Part shown: piece after piece, positions 29,604-37,379 of the stretch
How positions within the stretch are numbered: position 1 is the stretch's first letter
Layout: each line of letters opens with the position of its first letter
Assembly (NCBI RefSeq): GCF_000181495.1
Contig: NZ_ABCF01000001.1
Coordinates: 434,001-498,000 of the forward strand
Length of the DNA: 64,000 nucleotides
Direction: 5' to 3'
DNA from: Bacillus sp. SG-1
Lineage (GTDB): Bacteria > Bacillota > Bacilli > Bacillales > Bacillaceae_B
Translations under genes and position numbers: made by a program
Notes under the pieces: generated by a model
What the model was told of the DNA's origin: nothing
What the model saw: only the letters and a program-made list of their open reading frames with translations
The model's database searches: none

Positions 29604-29987
29604 ATGAAGTATAGCTTGTTTGGCGGCATGATAAAGATTCCGATTGGCCCGGGTTCAAAGCGGAAAATCCTAAAATCAGTCGTGGAAGCCCATATGGAAG
29701 CTTTTCTTGAACATGGGATTTTTCCAAGCTGGGAGAACTATGAGTCATTTCCGAAACATCGTGATAATATCGAGAAATTTGCACTAACATCCAATGATAT
29801 TAGAATGCTAAAACATTTTTGGGTTGACCGGCAAATCAGTGAGATGGAGAAAGCCAGCAGGTGGTTTCATTCATTTGAACGTTCTTCAGATGAAAATGAT
29901 AATGTGCACAAGTTAATCGAGCTTTGGGTGGAAGATCAAGGGAAAGGGGACTTCCTCAAGAAAGCCCATGAATTGTATAGTAAGTAG
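29604..29987 (+). CDS. Unknown cytoplasmic protein
   Basis: 127 residues from ATG 29604 after AGAGGAGCAAT. FGGMIKIPIGPGSKRKILKSVVEAHMEAFLEHGIFPSWENYESF and a helical charged C-terminus. Family not recognised. Its first 70 bases plus about 75 bases of leader are repeated, damaged, at 54000-54142. Confidence 0.65.
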   Translation: MKYSLFGGMIKIPIGPGSKRKILKSVVEAHMEAFLEHGIFPSWENYESFPKHRDNIEKFALTSNDIRMLKHFWVDRQISEMEKASRWFHSFERSSDENDNVHKLIELWVEDQGKGDFLKKAHELYSK

Positions 29988-30009
29988 TTCCATTTTGGAG
30001 TACAAAAGT

Positions 30010-30042
30010 AGAAAAAGCAGTCCGTTTAGTACTGCTTTTTTA
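30010..30042 (+). terminator. Terminator
   Basis: AAAAAGCAGT and ACTGCTTTTTT form a stem with a T-run. Immediately before it (29993-30006) is TTTTGGAGTACAAA, the inner 14 bases of the terminal repeat found at 30310. Confidence 0.75.
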
Positions 30043-30210
30043 CTATGTATTCGTAATTAAAATCACAGAAGAATCTTATTTATAAGAATATTACGTAAAT
30101 GTTATATTATATAGATAAGGTTATTCAACTACCGAAGCAGGAAGGTTGAACAATGAATTGGTTATTCATGATAGTAATTTAATTGCTTTAAAACGATATG
30201 GGGGAGTAAC

Positions 30211-30309
30211 TTGAAAAAATCTGTTGCTTTATTTTTGTGTTCACTTTATTAGTTGGTTGTTCTTCACCTTCACTTGAAGAGGCAATAAATAAAAAAGGAT
30301 ATAAAAATG
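30211..30309 (+). pseudogene. Lipoprotein gene, 5' fragment (split by the 30310-33655 element)
   Basis: TTG 30211 after ATGGGGGAG starts MKKSVALFLCSL; after a one-base frame change within the signal peptide it continues LLVGCSSPSLEEAINKKGYKN, with lipobox VGC. The frame then runs into the left end of the inserted element. Removing the element and one copy of the 9-base target duplication joins it in frame with 33656-34089 (NKKGYKN + VEVLFQDD). It is therefore broken twice. Confidence 0.8.
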
Positions 30310-30335
30310 TAACGGGTTCGGTTTTGGAGTACAAA
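30310..30335 (+). repeat. Left terminal inverted repeat of the element
   Basis: 26 bases, exact reverse complement of 33630-33655. Confidence 0.95.
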
Positions 30336-30399
30336 ATGTAAAATGGCAGCACTTTTCGCTACCCGATTAGCTATATAATTTTCACTAAATTCACATTAA

Positions 30400-30437
30400 A
30401 AAACGCACAGTGATTGGTAACTGTGCGTTTTTTATTC
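30400..30437 (+). terminator. Hairpin with T-run inside the element's left end
   Basis: AAAAACGCACAGT and ACTGTGCGTTTTTT pair around a short loop; it would stop transcription entering from the disrupted lipoprotein gene. Confidence 0.75.
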
Positions 30438-30493
30438 ATATAGGATTTTCCAAAGGTTTTATGGGATTTTATGTTAATATATAGATAAAGGAA

Positions 30494-30524
30494 TTGTTCA
30501 ATTAAAGGGCAGTTTAGTAACAGA
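30494..30524 (+). repeat. Short semi-palindromic cassette-end motif
   Basis: TTGTTCAATTAAAGGGCAG followed by TTTAGTAACAG; member of the family at 31273, 32158, 32678 and 33353. Confidence 0.6.
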
Positions 30525-30583
30525 AGTATATTTACTGATTAATGAACAAAAATGCAAATAAAAAACTCAAAGGGTGGTAAATA

Positions 30584-30898
30584 ATGATTGATTGGTTTTG
30601 GCTTAATGCTGGTAGTCTTGCTCTTGGTCTTATTGCCTGGACACTTCCTATTGTTAATCTTATGCGATATAAAAACCATAACCTTAATAATTGGAGCACT
30701 TTTTCCATTATGAGTATCAGTGCTTGTGCTATATCGTTATATTTTCAGATAGTCTATGCTCATAATCTGGTTAAGATTGGGGCTTTGTCTAATCTTATAG
30801 AAGAGGGTTGGGTGGTTGCAAGTTCAGTTCTTCTTATCGTTACACTCCTATTAAATATAATTACAATCATTGTATATCGTGACAAAACAAAAAAGTAG
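30584..30898 (+). CDS. Small membrane protein (cargo)
   Basis: 104 residues with three hydrophobic helices (about 7-26, 40-60, 75-97). LNAGSLALGLIAWTLPIVNLM and ISLYFQIVYAHNLVKIGALSNL resemble a common Bacillus small membrane protein, sometimes labelled cytochrome-oxidase-subunit-4-like. ATG behind AAAGGGTGG. First intact cargo gene of the element. Confidence 0.7.
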   Translation: MIDWFWLNAGSLALGLIAWTLPIVNLMRYKNHNLNNWSTFSIMSISACAISLYFQIVYAHNLVKIGALSNLIEEGWVVASSVLLIVTLLLNIITIIVYRDKTKK

Positions 30899-30944
30899 AA
30901 TATAAAATTGCTGTTTGTGAAAGTGTGTACTTAAACGAATGGGT

Positions 30945-31219
30945 GCAAGAATTGAATAAGCAATTGGTGGAGGACTTATGCTAATTGCACTATTTCTTGA
31001 ATCAAAGGATTTAGACTATACAAATATTTTAATTGAAAAATTTACAGTCATATTGAGTAAATATGGGATTACAGTGTCTTCATTATCAAAAAATTTCTAA
31101 ACGAAATGGCTTCTAAGTGGGAGGAGCTTCCCAATGAATACTTATCTTCAAGAACAATGGAAAACTGTGAAATACATTTTAAAAACCTTTATATGATAAC
31201 CGTTAACTTTGACGATTAA
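30945..31219 (+). pseudogene. Decayed cargo gene
   Basis: Frames together read MLIALFLESKDLDYTNILIEKF to LSKNF, then, after a frame change near 31100, NEMASKWEELPNEYLSSRTMENCEIHFKNLYMITVNFDD. One indel separates the halves. No family recognised. Confidence 0.5.
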
Positions 31220-31272
31220 ATAATACTTCTTATTAAACATAAGGGGGCGTTTGCTGAGCAAGCAGCCGCCCT

Positions 31273-31308
31273 TGTTCAACTATTGGGGCAGGTTAATTGA
31301 ATAAGCAA
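31273..31308 (+). repeat. Short semi-palindromic cassette-end motif
   Basis: TTGTTCAACTATTGGGGCAG followed by GTTAATTGAATAAGCAA; the ends TTGTTCAA and TTGAATAAG are imperfect inverted repeats. Confidence 0.65.
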
Positions 31309-31331
31309 TAAAAAAATGAGGAGGGGATAAT

Positions 31332-31604
31332 TTGTACTCATTATTTGAAAATACTCCTTCTTTTGTATTTGGGATTATATTGTTAATATTTTCAATCTCT
31401 CTGACGATTAATATGGTAATTCAGAAAAATTTTGAACACCTTGTTGGGAAGCTTTTATTTTTATTAAGTTTTTTCGGTTTATCAATAGTGGCTTTTTTAC
31501 TAAAATCGAATCAATCTATTTCTGAATTAATACTTTTTTACATCTCAATTCCGGCATTGATATTAAGTATGGTTATTAGTGTAATAATAAAATTCAAACA
31601 ATAA
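31332..31604 (+). CDS. Small membrane protein (cargo)
   Basis: 90 residues, three hydrophobic helices (about 9-30, 38-57, 65-86). TTG start behind GAGGAGGGGATAA, a strong ribosome site. Unknown family. Confidence 0.65.
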   Translation: MYSLFENTPSFVFGIILLIFSISLTINMVIQKNFEHLVGKLLFLLSFFGLSIVAFLLKSNQSISELILFYISIPALILSMVISVIIKFKQ

Positions 31605-31757
31605 TCATTAATCTCTTCTTGATATTGATAAATTATCAGAAACGTTAACATCTCCGGTTAAGAAAGCAAGAAAAAATATAAATGGATAATGATTAATGGG
31701 TTTTGTATGTATTGTAATTTCATAGACTGAGGGTCAAGGTTTTAAGGGGGGAATAGT

Positions 31758-32057
31758 ATTTTAAACAAAAGTAATATTATTATCTTTCTAAGTTTTTTTG
31801 TATTTTCTCTTTTAGCTGTCTTAATCTCTGAGGTATCAGTTGTATTGTCAGTAGTGTTTTTCATCTCTTACTTAGCATTAATGATGTTCTTCGGTGATAA
31901 TAAAAACAGACCGTTCCCGTGGAATATTCTAGGAGTTATCACAATACTTTGTAGTTCAATAATCACCTATTTATTTAATATTCCTCTGAAATTCACTGCT
32001 GTTTTTCTAACTGTGTTTTTTGCCATTTATTTTATAATTGCACCCGAATTAGAATAA
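31758..32057 (+). CDS. Small membrane protein (cargo), start uncertain
   Basis: The frame reads LNKSNIIIFLSFFVFSLLAVLI at its N-terminus and has four hydrophobic segments, ending FAIYFIIAPELE. The only canonical start is a TTG at 31845, which would delete the first helix. An in-frame ATT at 31758 follows TTTAAGGGGGG at good spacing and gives 99 residues. Either AUU is used or the start codon has been lost. Confidence 0.55.
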   Translation: MLNKSNIIIFLSFFVFSLLAVLISEVSVVLSVVFFISYLALMMFFGDNKNRPFPWNILGVITILCSSIITYLFNIPLKFTAVFLTVFFAIYFIIAPELE

Positions 32058-32157
32058 AGGTGATAAGAACACAAATGGCATATTTCCTTCAACTAAAAAT
32101 GTTCCATCAAGCGGGGCAATAACTTTAGATCAGCTACTTGGTCTGGCTATTGTCTTT

Positions 32158-32189
32158 CTTCAATTATTGGGCAGAATAGCTGAATAAGG
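32158..32189 (+). repeat. Short semi-palindromic cassette-end motif
   Basis: CTTCAATTATTGGGCAG followed by AATAGCTGAATAAGG; diverged member of the family. Confidence 0.5.
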
Positions 32190-32239
32190 TGAAACTAAAA
32201 ATAAATGCGTCCGTCTAATAGGATTGGAGGTGTATATAT

Positions 32240-32674
32240 ATGATTAAAAAGCTATTATTTCTTGTACTATTCATATCTTTTATGGGTGCTTGTAGCCAAC
32301 AAGAAACAGAAGGAACTCCGTCTGAAAAAAAAGGCATTACACTGGAAGATGTAGAAACCAAAATAGCTGAGCAAGGGTTTGAATTAGATAAAAATACAGA
32401 TTTACCAAGCGAAAACGTCTTTATACAAGAACTAAACGGTATTACACCTGAAGTATACAATTTAGAAGGCAATACATTATCGGTTTATGTTTTTTCTTCG
32501 GCAAGTGATAGAGGAAAGGGAATACAAAGGTTTGAAGAGATAACAGCAACAGCAGATGTGGTAGAACATAAAGCATATGGAATAAATAATATTTTGGTCT
32601 TTTATGTAAGTGACAATGATAGGATACAAAATAGATTGTCTGAAGCATTACAAAAACTAGATAACCCAAGATAA
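32240..32674 (+). CDS. Putative lipoprotein (cargo)
   Basis: 144 residues. Lipobox MGAC (about 15-18). Mature part ITLEDVETKIAEQGFELDKN, VYNLEGNTLSVYVFSSASDRGKGIQRFEE, YGINNILVFYVSDND is a small alpha/beta domain frequent in Bacillus lipoproteins. ATG behind TTGGAGGTG. A cassette-end motif begins 3 bases after the stop. Confidence 0.75.
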   Translation: MIKKLLFLVLFISFMGACSQQETEGTPSEKKGITLEDVETKIAEQGFELDKNTDLPSENVFIQELNGITPEVYNLEGNTLSVYVFSSASDRGKGIQRFEEITATADVVEHKAYGINNILVFYVSDNDRIQNRLSEALQKLDNPR

Positions 32675-32677
32675 AAT

Positions 32678-32709
32678 CTTGTTCAAGTAAAGGGCAGGTT
32701 AATTGAACA
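32678..32709 (+). repeat. Short semi-palindromic cassette-end motif
   Basis: CTTGTTCAAGTAAAGGGCAG followed by GTTAATTGAACA; TTGTTCAA and TTGAACA pair. Confidence 0.65.
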
Positions 32710-32809
32710 TTGAAAATCCTAAAAGGTAATACCTGTAATTATTAGAAAAGTTAAATAATTTTGTGTTATCCTGTATAAAGAAACAACTTCCAGAAAAAGG
32801 AGGGATAAA

Positions 32810-33289
32810 TTGAAAAGCTGGATTATTATCGTATTTGCATCTCTTTCTCTTATCTTAGGTGGATGTAATCCAACATCAAATAGTGTAGATGAGTCGCTGG
32901 ATGATATAAAAGAAGTTAAGGAACTTAATTATAATTTTGTGGGAGAAAGTGAAAACTGGGAGGCTGAACTGGTTTTCAAGGGTGAAGAAATTTTCATCAA
33001 AGACCCCGAAGGAGATATAAACGATTACAACACAAGGACTCAAAGCGATTTTAAATTAGAATATAAGGGCGAATTAAGTGAAATTGCTGGAAGCTCTTTA
33101 TCCTATTCTTATGATACGGGGTCTGAAGGTAGTGAAGGGACAAGAGAGGACTTAGATAAAAAAGTAATTGAGTCTCACGGGGGTTCTAAGAACGGCAGCA
33201 TTATCCCGCAGGATAGCATTATTGAAGTAACCGTTGAATGGAATGGCGAAAAGGAAAATTTTATATTGGAAAATACAGACTCTCAGTAA
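32810..33289 (+). CDS. Putative lipoprotein (cargo)
   Basis: 159 residues, lipobox LGGC (about 16-19). Mature domain rich in beta strands and acids (NYNFVGESENWEAELVFKGEE, EYKGELSEIAGSSLSYSYDTG, SIIEVTVEWNGEKENFIL). TTG start behind AAAAAGGAGGGA. Last intact cargo gene. Confidence 0.75.
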   Translation: MKSWIIIVFASLSLILGGCNPTSNSVDESLDDIKEVKELNYNFVGESENWEAELVFKGEEIFIKDPEGDINDYNTRTQSDFKLEYKGELSEIAGSSLSYSYDTGSEGSEGTREDLDKKVIESHGGSKNGSIIPQDSIIEVTVEWNGEKENFILENTDSQ

Positions 33290-33352
33290 GATACTTGTAT
33301 TGAAAAATAGAATTATTACTCGTGCAATTATTGTGCAGAGTGGTCGCCCTTT

Positions 33353-33390
33353 GCTTGTTCAGCTAAAGGGGGCTTTAATTGAATAAGGCA
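33353..33390 (+). repeat. Short semi-palindromic cassette-end motif
   Basis: GCTTGTTCAGCTAAAGGGGG followed by CTTTAATTGAATAAGGCA, about 65 bases after the lipoprotein stop. Confidence 0.6.
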
Positions 33391-33399
33391 ATATAGAAT

Positions 33400-33440
33400 G
33401 AAAAGACCGATTTCTTAATCGGTCTTTTCTGTTTTTTTAT
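33400..33440 (+). terminator. Terminator near the element's right end
   Basis: AAAAGACCGATTTC and AATCGGTCTTTTC pair, followed by TTTTTTT. Confidence 0.8.
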
Positions 33441-33629
33441 TGCATATTGTATTTTTGGCAACAACTAGACGCTGAACAGGTATTTTTGTCCCCTGTTCCA
33501 CACGCGTATTTGCAGACGTTTTAACACGCCAATTCGCAGGAGTATGTTAGCCATCAGACTGTTGTGAATTAGGGTGCGAATTATGTTGTGAATCAAGATG
33601 TTACATTACTTTTTATTATTTTTTCAATG

Positions 33630-33655
33630 TTTGTACTCCAAAACCGAACCCGTTA
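33630..33655 (-). repeat. Right terminal inverted repeat of the element
   Basis: 26 bases, exact reverse complement of 30310-30335; followed by the second copy of the target duplication ATAAAAATG. Confidence 0.95.
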
Positions 33656-34089
33656 ATAAAAATGTAGAGGTCTTATTCCAAGACGACACTGATAAAATTG
33701 TTATCTTTTCTAGTCGGAACAAGCCGAATAAAACACTACATATATTGAATTCTTTTAGCAAAACCGACGGAAAATATAAATATGAAACAGGTACAGGGGA
33801 ATTCGCGAAAAATGTAGATATAGAAGGTGAATATGAATTTCTAAAGGTTAGTAAAGTTACAAATACTTCAAATAGTATCGTATGGGGTGCAGTATTTAAT
33901 TATGAAGATGCTGAAAAAATCTCTTACACACCTTTGGATGTAAACGATAATATTTTACATCAATCCACTATCTTTTTAACTGAAAAGAACACCGTAGCTG
34001 ATAAGTTGCCCCAAGGCATATACGAAAAAGTGGATGAAATTCATTACCAAGTTATAGACAGTGATGAAAACGTTATTGTTGAATGGTGA
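33656..34089 (+). pseudogene. Lipoprotein gene, 3' fragment
   Basis: Continues the gene broken at 30309: NVEVLFQDDTDKIVIFSSRNKPNKTLHILNSF through VIDSDENVIVEW. Read in isolation a start could be found inside the element's end (33598), but its first 20 residues come from the inserted DNA. Confidence 0.8.
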
Positions 34090-34157
34090 TATTTAATTGA
34101 AGCAGGTTTTGAAACTTTCTTAGGAAGAAATCGTAATTAACTATAAAGGGGGAGAAG

Positions 34158-34388
34158 ATGAAAAAAATAATAATTGGTATTGTAGTTGTAGGATTACTGG
34201 TGGTAGCTGCTTTTCTTTATTTAGAGAACAGTAAAAAGAATAATTCATATTCAACGCCAGAAGAAGCATTAAGTAATGTTAAAGCTCCTAAACTTGAAGT
34301 TTTAAAAATTATTGATACTAAGCTCTACGATGATGTTGCATATGTTTTCTACTATTCAGAAGTAGGTCAAACTCCTAAGAACTACTTA
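34158..34388 (+). pseudogene. Membrane-anchored protein gene, 5' fragment (split by IS21-type element)
   Basis: ATG 34158 after AAAGGGGGAGAAG opens MKKIIIGIVVVGLLVVAAFL (signal anchor) and runs to YSEVGQTPKNYL, where the insertion sequence begins. Joining to 36897 after removing one ACTTA restores the frame (NYL + AAGKVNKNKYGWHFDE). Intact product would be about 175 residues, of unknown family. Confidence 0.85.
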
Positions 34389-34424
34389 TGTGACCGTCAA
34401 GTAGAATGATACAATTTTTGCTGA

Positions 34425-35189
34425 TTAATTTGAGACACTTTGTTCACCAAAAATCGTTTTTCGATGTTTCATTCTCCAACTATCTTCATTTAAATGAACT
34501 ATTTCCACTCGATGTAAGATCCGGTCCAGTATAGCTGTCGTGATGGCTTGGTCGCCCAATAGTTCACCCCATTCTTTAGGTCCTTTATTAGATGTAAGTA
34601 TAATCGAGGATTGATTATAAAGGTTGTTAATGAGATGGAAGAACATATTAGCTTCCTGTTTATCCATGGCCATAAACATCAAATCATCAATGATAACCAA
34701 ATCTGCTTCTCTAATTCGCTTCATTCTTGTTTTGGATTTCCTCGTTATTTCTTCTGTCTTTAATGCCTGGATTAGATCTCCCATAGTGGTAAAGATAACT
34801 TTATATCCTTGGTTTAAAGCTTCAATTCCAAGACCTATCGAAAGATGGGTCTTACCGACACCTGGCGGTCCTAGAAAAATGATGTTATATAGCTGCTCAA
34901 TCCATGTTAAGTCTTTTAACTGGTTTAACTTCTTACTGCTCAGTGACTTTTGCTCGTTCACGTTATACTCATCCACAGTACTATGGAAGGGAAACGTCGC
35001 CCACTTAAATCGCCTTTCCAGATGCTTTTCATCTCTGCGCTTTTGTTCATAGGTTGCTACATCTAGTAGAAACTGAGTGAAGGACAAGTCCCTTTTCTCA
35101 GCTTCTCTTATTAACTCTGGTAATCGATCAGCTGTTTCAGCTAACCGAAGGGACCTTAATATATCTTGGACCTCCTGAAGCTGATTCAA
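34425..35189 (-). CDS. istB: IS21 helper ATPase IstB
   Basis: 254 residues. AAA+ ATPase that assembles on target DNA and stimulates the IstA transposase. Walker A GPPGVGKTHLSIGL, Walker B ADLVIIDDL, sensor-I region IILTSNKGPKEWGE, and DRILHRVEIVHL at the C-terminus. Starts within the stop of istA (ATGA-type 4-base overlap), the usual IS21 arrangement. Confidence 0.95.
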   Translation of the reverse strand: MNQLQEVQDILRSLRLAETADRLPELIREAEKRDLSFTQFLLDVATYEQKRRDEKHLERRFKWATFPFHSTVDEYNVNEQKSLSSKKLNQLKDLTWIEQLYNIIFLGPPGVGKTHLSIGLGIEALNQGYKVIFTTMGDLIQALKTEEITRKSKTRMKRIREADLVIIDDLMFMAMDKQEANMFFHLINNLYNQSSIILTSNKGPKEWGELLGDQAITTAILDRILHRVEIVHLNEDSWRMKHRKTIFGEQSVSN

Positions 35190-36757
35190 CTTTGATCACC
35201 TTCTTCTAATAAGACAGTATAGGCATCTACATTTCTCTTTTGTGCTTCTGTTTCTATAATCCAACCGGATATGCTATTTAGTGGTGAAACAGTATCAGCT
35301 TTGTCGTTTGTTGTATCATGAACCTGTCGTTGTCGTTTAAGGTATAAAATGATATCGCTGAAATCTGTCGCACTATATAAGTTTCTCTTAATACATTCCG
35401 AGAGGGCTGCTGTTAGAAGATGCTCGTTATGTTGTTTTGTTTCTCTTAGAATCATTTGTAACTGATCACGAATATACCGTGGGTACTTCTCACGAAGCTT
35501 CTCCAAGTAATTGTAGGCCGTTTCTGTTTCTTCGAATCGGTTTGCTACAGTATCAATGAATGCATCGATTCCTTTTGAGCGATCTCTTGTATGCTTTCTG
35601 TCTTTAATTAATTGTCCTTTACCATCCGGAATCTGATGCTTAGCCAGGAGTTCTCCTGTCTCAGAGTGATAGACTAATAGTTCTCTGTCTTTTGTTTCTT
35701 TTATTGAGACGGTTTCATGCTTATAAAAAGTTCCAAGTGGAAGGGAGTACCTATTGGATAAATACCGTATGGTATTGTCCTTATGGACGCTTCTTGTTAT
35801 ACTGTTTTCATGATTGTTTAGGAAATTAATGTTTCCTGTGACTGGTCTTAAGTGTTGCTTTTCCAAGGAGAACACTTCGACCGGTCTTTTTTTTGTTGTG
35901 TTATGGATTTTTTTATTACCTGTACGGTTTAACCATTCCCATCCTTGTTCATTCCAGGAATCAATATTATTAAACACTCGATACTTGGCGAAATTGTACT
36001 TAATAAATCCTACAACGTTTTCTATTTTTCCTTTGCTTTCTGGATCGGCTTTCCTACAAACCCTTAGGTTTAATTTTCGAGTTTGCTTATAGTGCTGGAA
36101 CTCTTTCGTTAAAATGAGATCTCCTCCATTCTCGCTCACCACAATTAAGCTGTCCTGATCATACACGAGTTCTCCTGGAATCCCACCAAACCACTGAAAG
36201 GCATTTTCATGAGCCTGAATAACATCTTGAGTTGTAAAGGGGCGATCTAACCACTCTTTATATTTGTATCTCGAGTTTGATAACACAAAGGCTATAAAGT
36301 TCAGTTTTACATCTTTATAATCGGAGGTTTTTTGCTTGGTGTGTCCAAAGTCAACTTGGATTTGTTCCCCCATTGGTGAATCAGGAATAGCTTCATAATC
36401 CCTTGGTGAAGATTCCTTAGCTATTTTATATTCAACTCTTAACTCTCTAACATAAGCACGGACTGTGCTTTCTCCAATTTCAAGCTCTTTATACCTTTCC
36501 ATCAACCAATCTTCTACTTGTGCTCCTGAAAGATCAGGATGTTTCCTTAACCAACTTAGGATTAACTCTTTATGAGGATCCAACTTTTTCTTTCTTGTTT
36601 GTAAGGATTCAACCCATTGTGCCCTCTCCGAAGGAGATTTCTTCAGATGACGATATACAGTCGCCCTGGATACCCCCAGCTTATCTGCTACTTTGGATTT
36701 ACTGAATCCTTTATTGAGTAACTGCTGTATTTCCATATACATTTCCCACTTATCCAC
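35186..36757 (-). CDS. istA: IS21 transposase IstA
   Basis: 523 residues. N-terminal helix-turn-helix (GFSKSKVADKLGVSRATVYRHLKK), then a DDE integrase core with D in IQVDFGHTKQ, D in LVYDQDS and E in KGKIENVVGFIKYNF, and a C-terminal Mu-like beta domain. Full length for the family with no frameshift. Confidence 0.95.
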   Translation of the reverse strand: MDKWEMYMEIQQLLNKGFSKSKVADKLGVSRATVYRHLKKSPSERAQWVESLQTRKKKLDPHKELILSWLRKHPDLSGAQVEDWLMERYKELEIGESTVRAYVRELRVEYKIAKESSPRDYEAIPDSPMGEQIQVDFGHTKQKTSDYKDVKLNFIAFVLSNSRYKYKEWLDRPFTTQDVIQAHENAFQWFGGIPGELVYDQDSLIVVSENGGDLILTKEFQHYKQTRKLNLRVCRKADPESKGKIENVVGFIKYNFAKYRVFNNIDSWNEQGWEWLNRTGNKKIHNTTKKRPVEVFSLEKQHLRPVTGNINFLNNHENSITRSVHKDNTIRYLSNRYSLPLGTFYKHETVSIKETKDRELLVYHSETGELLAKHQIPDGKGQLIKDRKHTRDRSKGIDAFIDTVANRFEETETAYNYLEKLREKYPRYIRDQLQMILRETKQHNEHLLTAALSECIKRNLYSATDFSDIILYLKRQRQVHDTTNDKADTVSPLNSISGWIIETEAQKRNVDAYTVLLEEGDQS

Positions 36758-36901
36758 CTTTTCTCAGCCCTCCAATGATTTACAAATCAAACCATCATCA
36801 TACAATGGAAGGGCCATATATTTTACTGGTATATTAGGGTAAATAAGTGTTTCATCTTATCTAGCAAAAACTGTCTACTTTAGTTTAGCAGTCACAACTT
36901 A

Positions 36902-37192
36902 GCGGCAGGAAAGGTAAATAAGAATAAATATGGTTGGCATTTTGACGAAATAATTGGTGTCGGTAATCTTGATAAAAATAATGTTGGATTGTCTTCAGGC
37001 AAAGATGATTACATTGTAGGTCTTGCCTCAAAAGAAGTAGATAAAGTGATGCTTGGAAGTAAAGAGGCTGAGTTGATAACAATGGGTAAGGAAGATATTA
37101 AGGCATTTTTATTTCACAGTTTAGAACCTGATTTAATGGAACGAACCGATTACGAATATTTTGATAAAGAAGGAAACGAATTACCTTATTGA
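36902..37192 (+). pseudogene. Membrane-anchored protein gene, 3' fragment
   Basis: Continues from 34388: AAGKVNKNKYGWHFDEIIGVGNLDKNNVG ... DYIVGLASKEVDKVML ... YFDKEGNELPY. The fragment has no usable start of its own next to the IS end. The gene's 3' end is followed by a terminator. Confidence 0.85.
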
Positions 37193-37212
37193 AGTAAAGG
37201 ATGCTTTAGTTG

Positions 37213-37252
37213 ACAAAAAGAGCTTGAGAACAATTCCAAGCTCTTTTTGTCA
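37213..37252 (+). terminator. Terminator of the interrupted gene
   Basis: AAAAAGAGCTTG and CAAGCTCTTTTT form a perfect 12-base stem. Confidence 0.85.
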
Positions 37253-37379
37253 TTTAAAATAAATTATATCTTCGAAACTAAATTGCTTGTCCACTATACC
37301 CAATCGTTGAGCAGGGGTTAGTTTCTTACTCCCCATTTTCATCGGTTTGCAGAAGTTGTCAAACGTTCTTAAATACTTA

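Larger units (their letters stand above)
30310..33655. mobile_element. Transposase-less element with 26-bp terminal inverted repeats and 9-bp target duplication
   Basis: Identical 26-base inverted repeats bound the segment (30310-30335 and 33630-33655; outer end TAACGGGTTCGG, inner end GAGTACAAA). The 9-base ATAAAAATG is present directly outside both ends (30301-30309 and 33656-33664). Excision with one duplication copy rebuilds a lipoprotein gene in frame. Inside are only small membrane-protein and lipoprotein genes and a remnant, all on the plus strand; no ORF on either strand looks like a transposase or recombinase. It must have moved with an enzyme supplied from elsewhere, or lost its own. 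Confidence 0.88.
34389..36896 (-). mobile_element. IS21-family insertion sequence
   Basis: 2,508 bases. Ends begin TGTGAC and are imperfect inverted repeats (both continue to a TTTTTGCT block about 30 bases in). The 5-base duplication ACTTA lies at 34384-34388 and 36897-36901. It carries overlapping istA and istB genes, both full length, so the element may still be active. Inserted in a small membrane-protein gene. Confidence 0.93.

Noticed and set aside
30310-33655. Interpretation of the 26-base inverted repeats as an invertible (phase-variation) switch
   Set aside because: The 9-base direct duplication outside both ends and the in-frame repair of the flanking gene on excision point to insertion; inverting the segment does not create any better gene, and no invertase gene is linked.
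33598-33655. Start of the 3' lipoprotein fragment inside the element
   Set aside because: The first codons are derived from the element's terminal repeat; the true N-terminus is at 30211.
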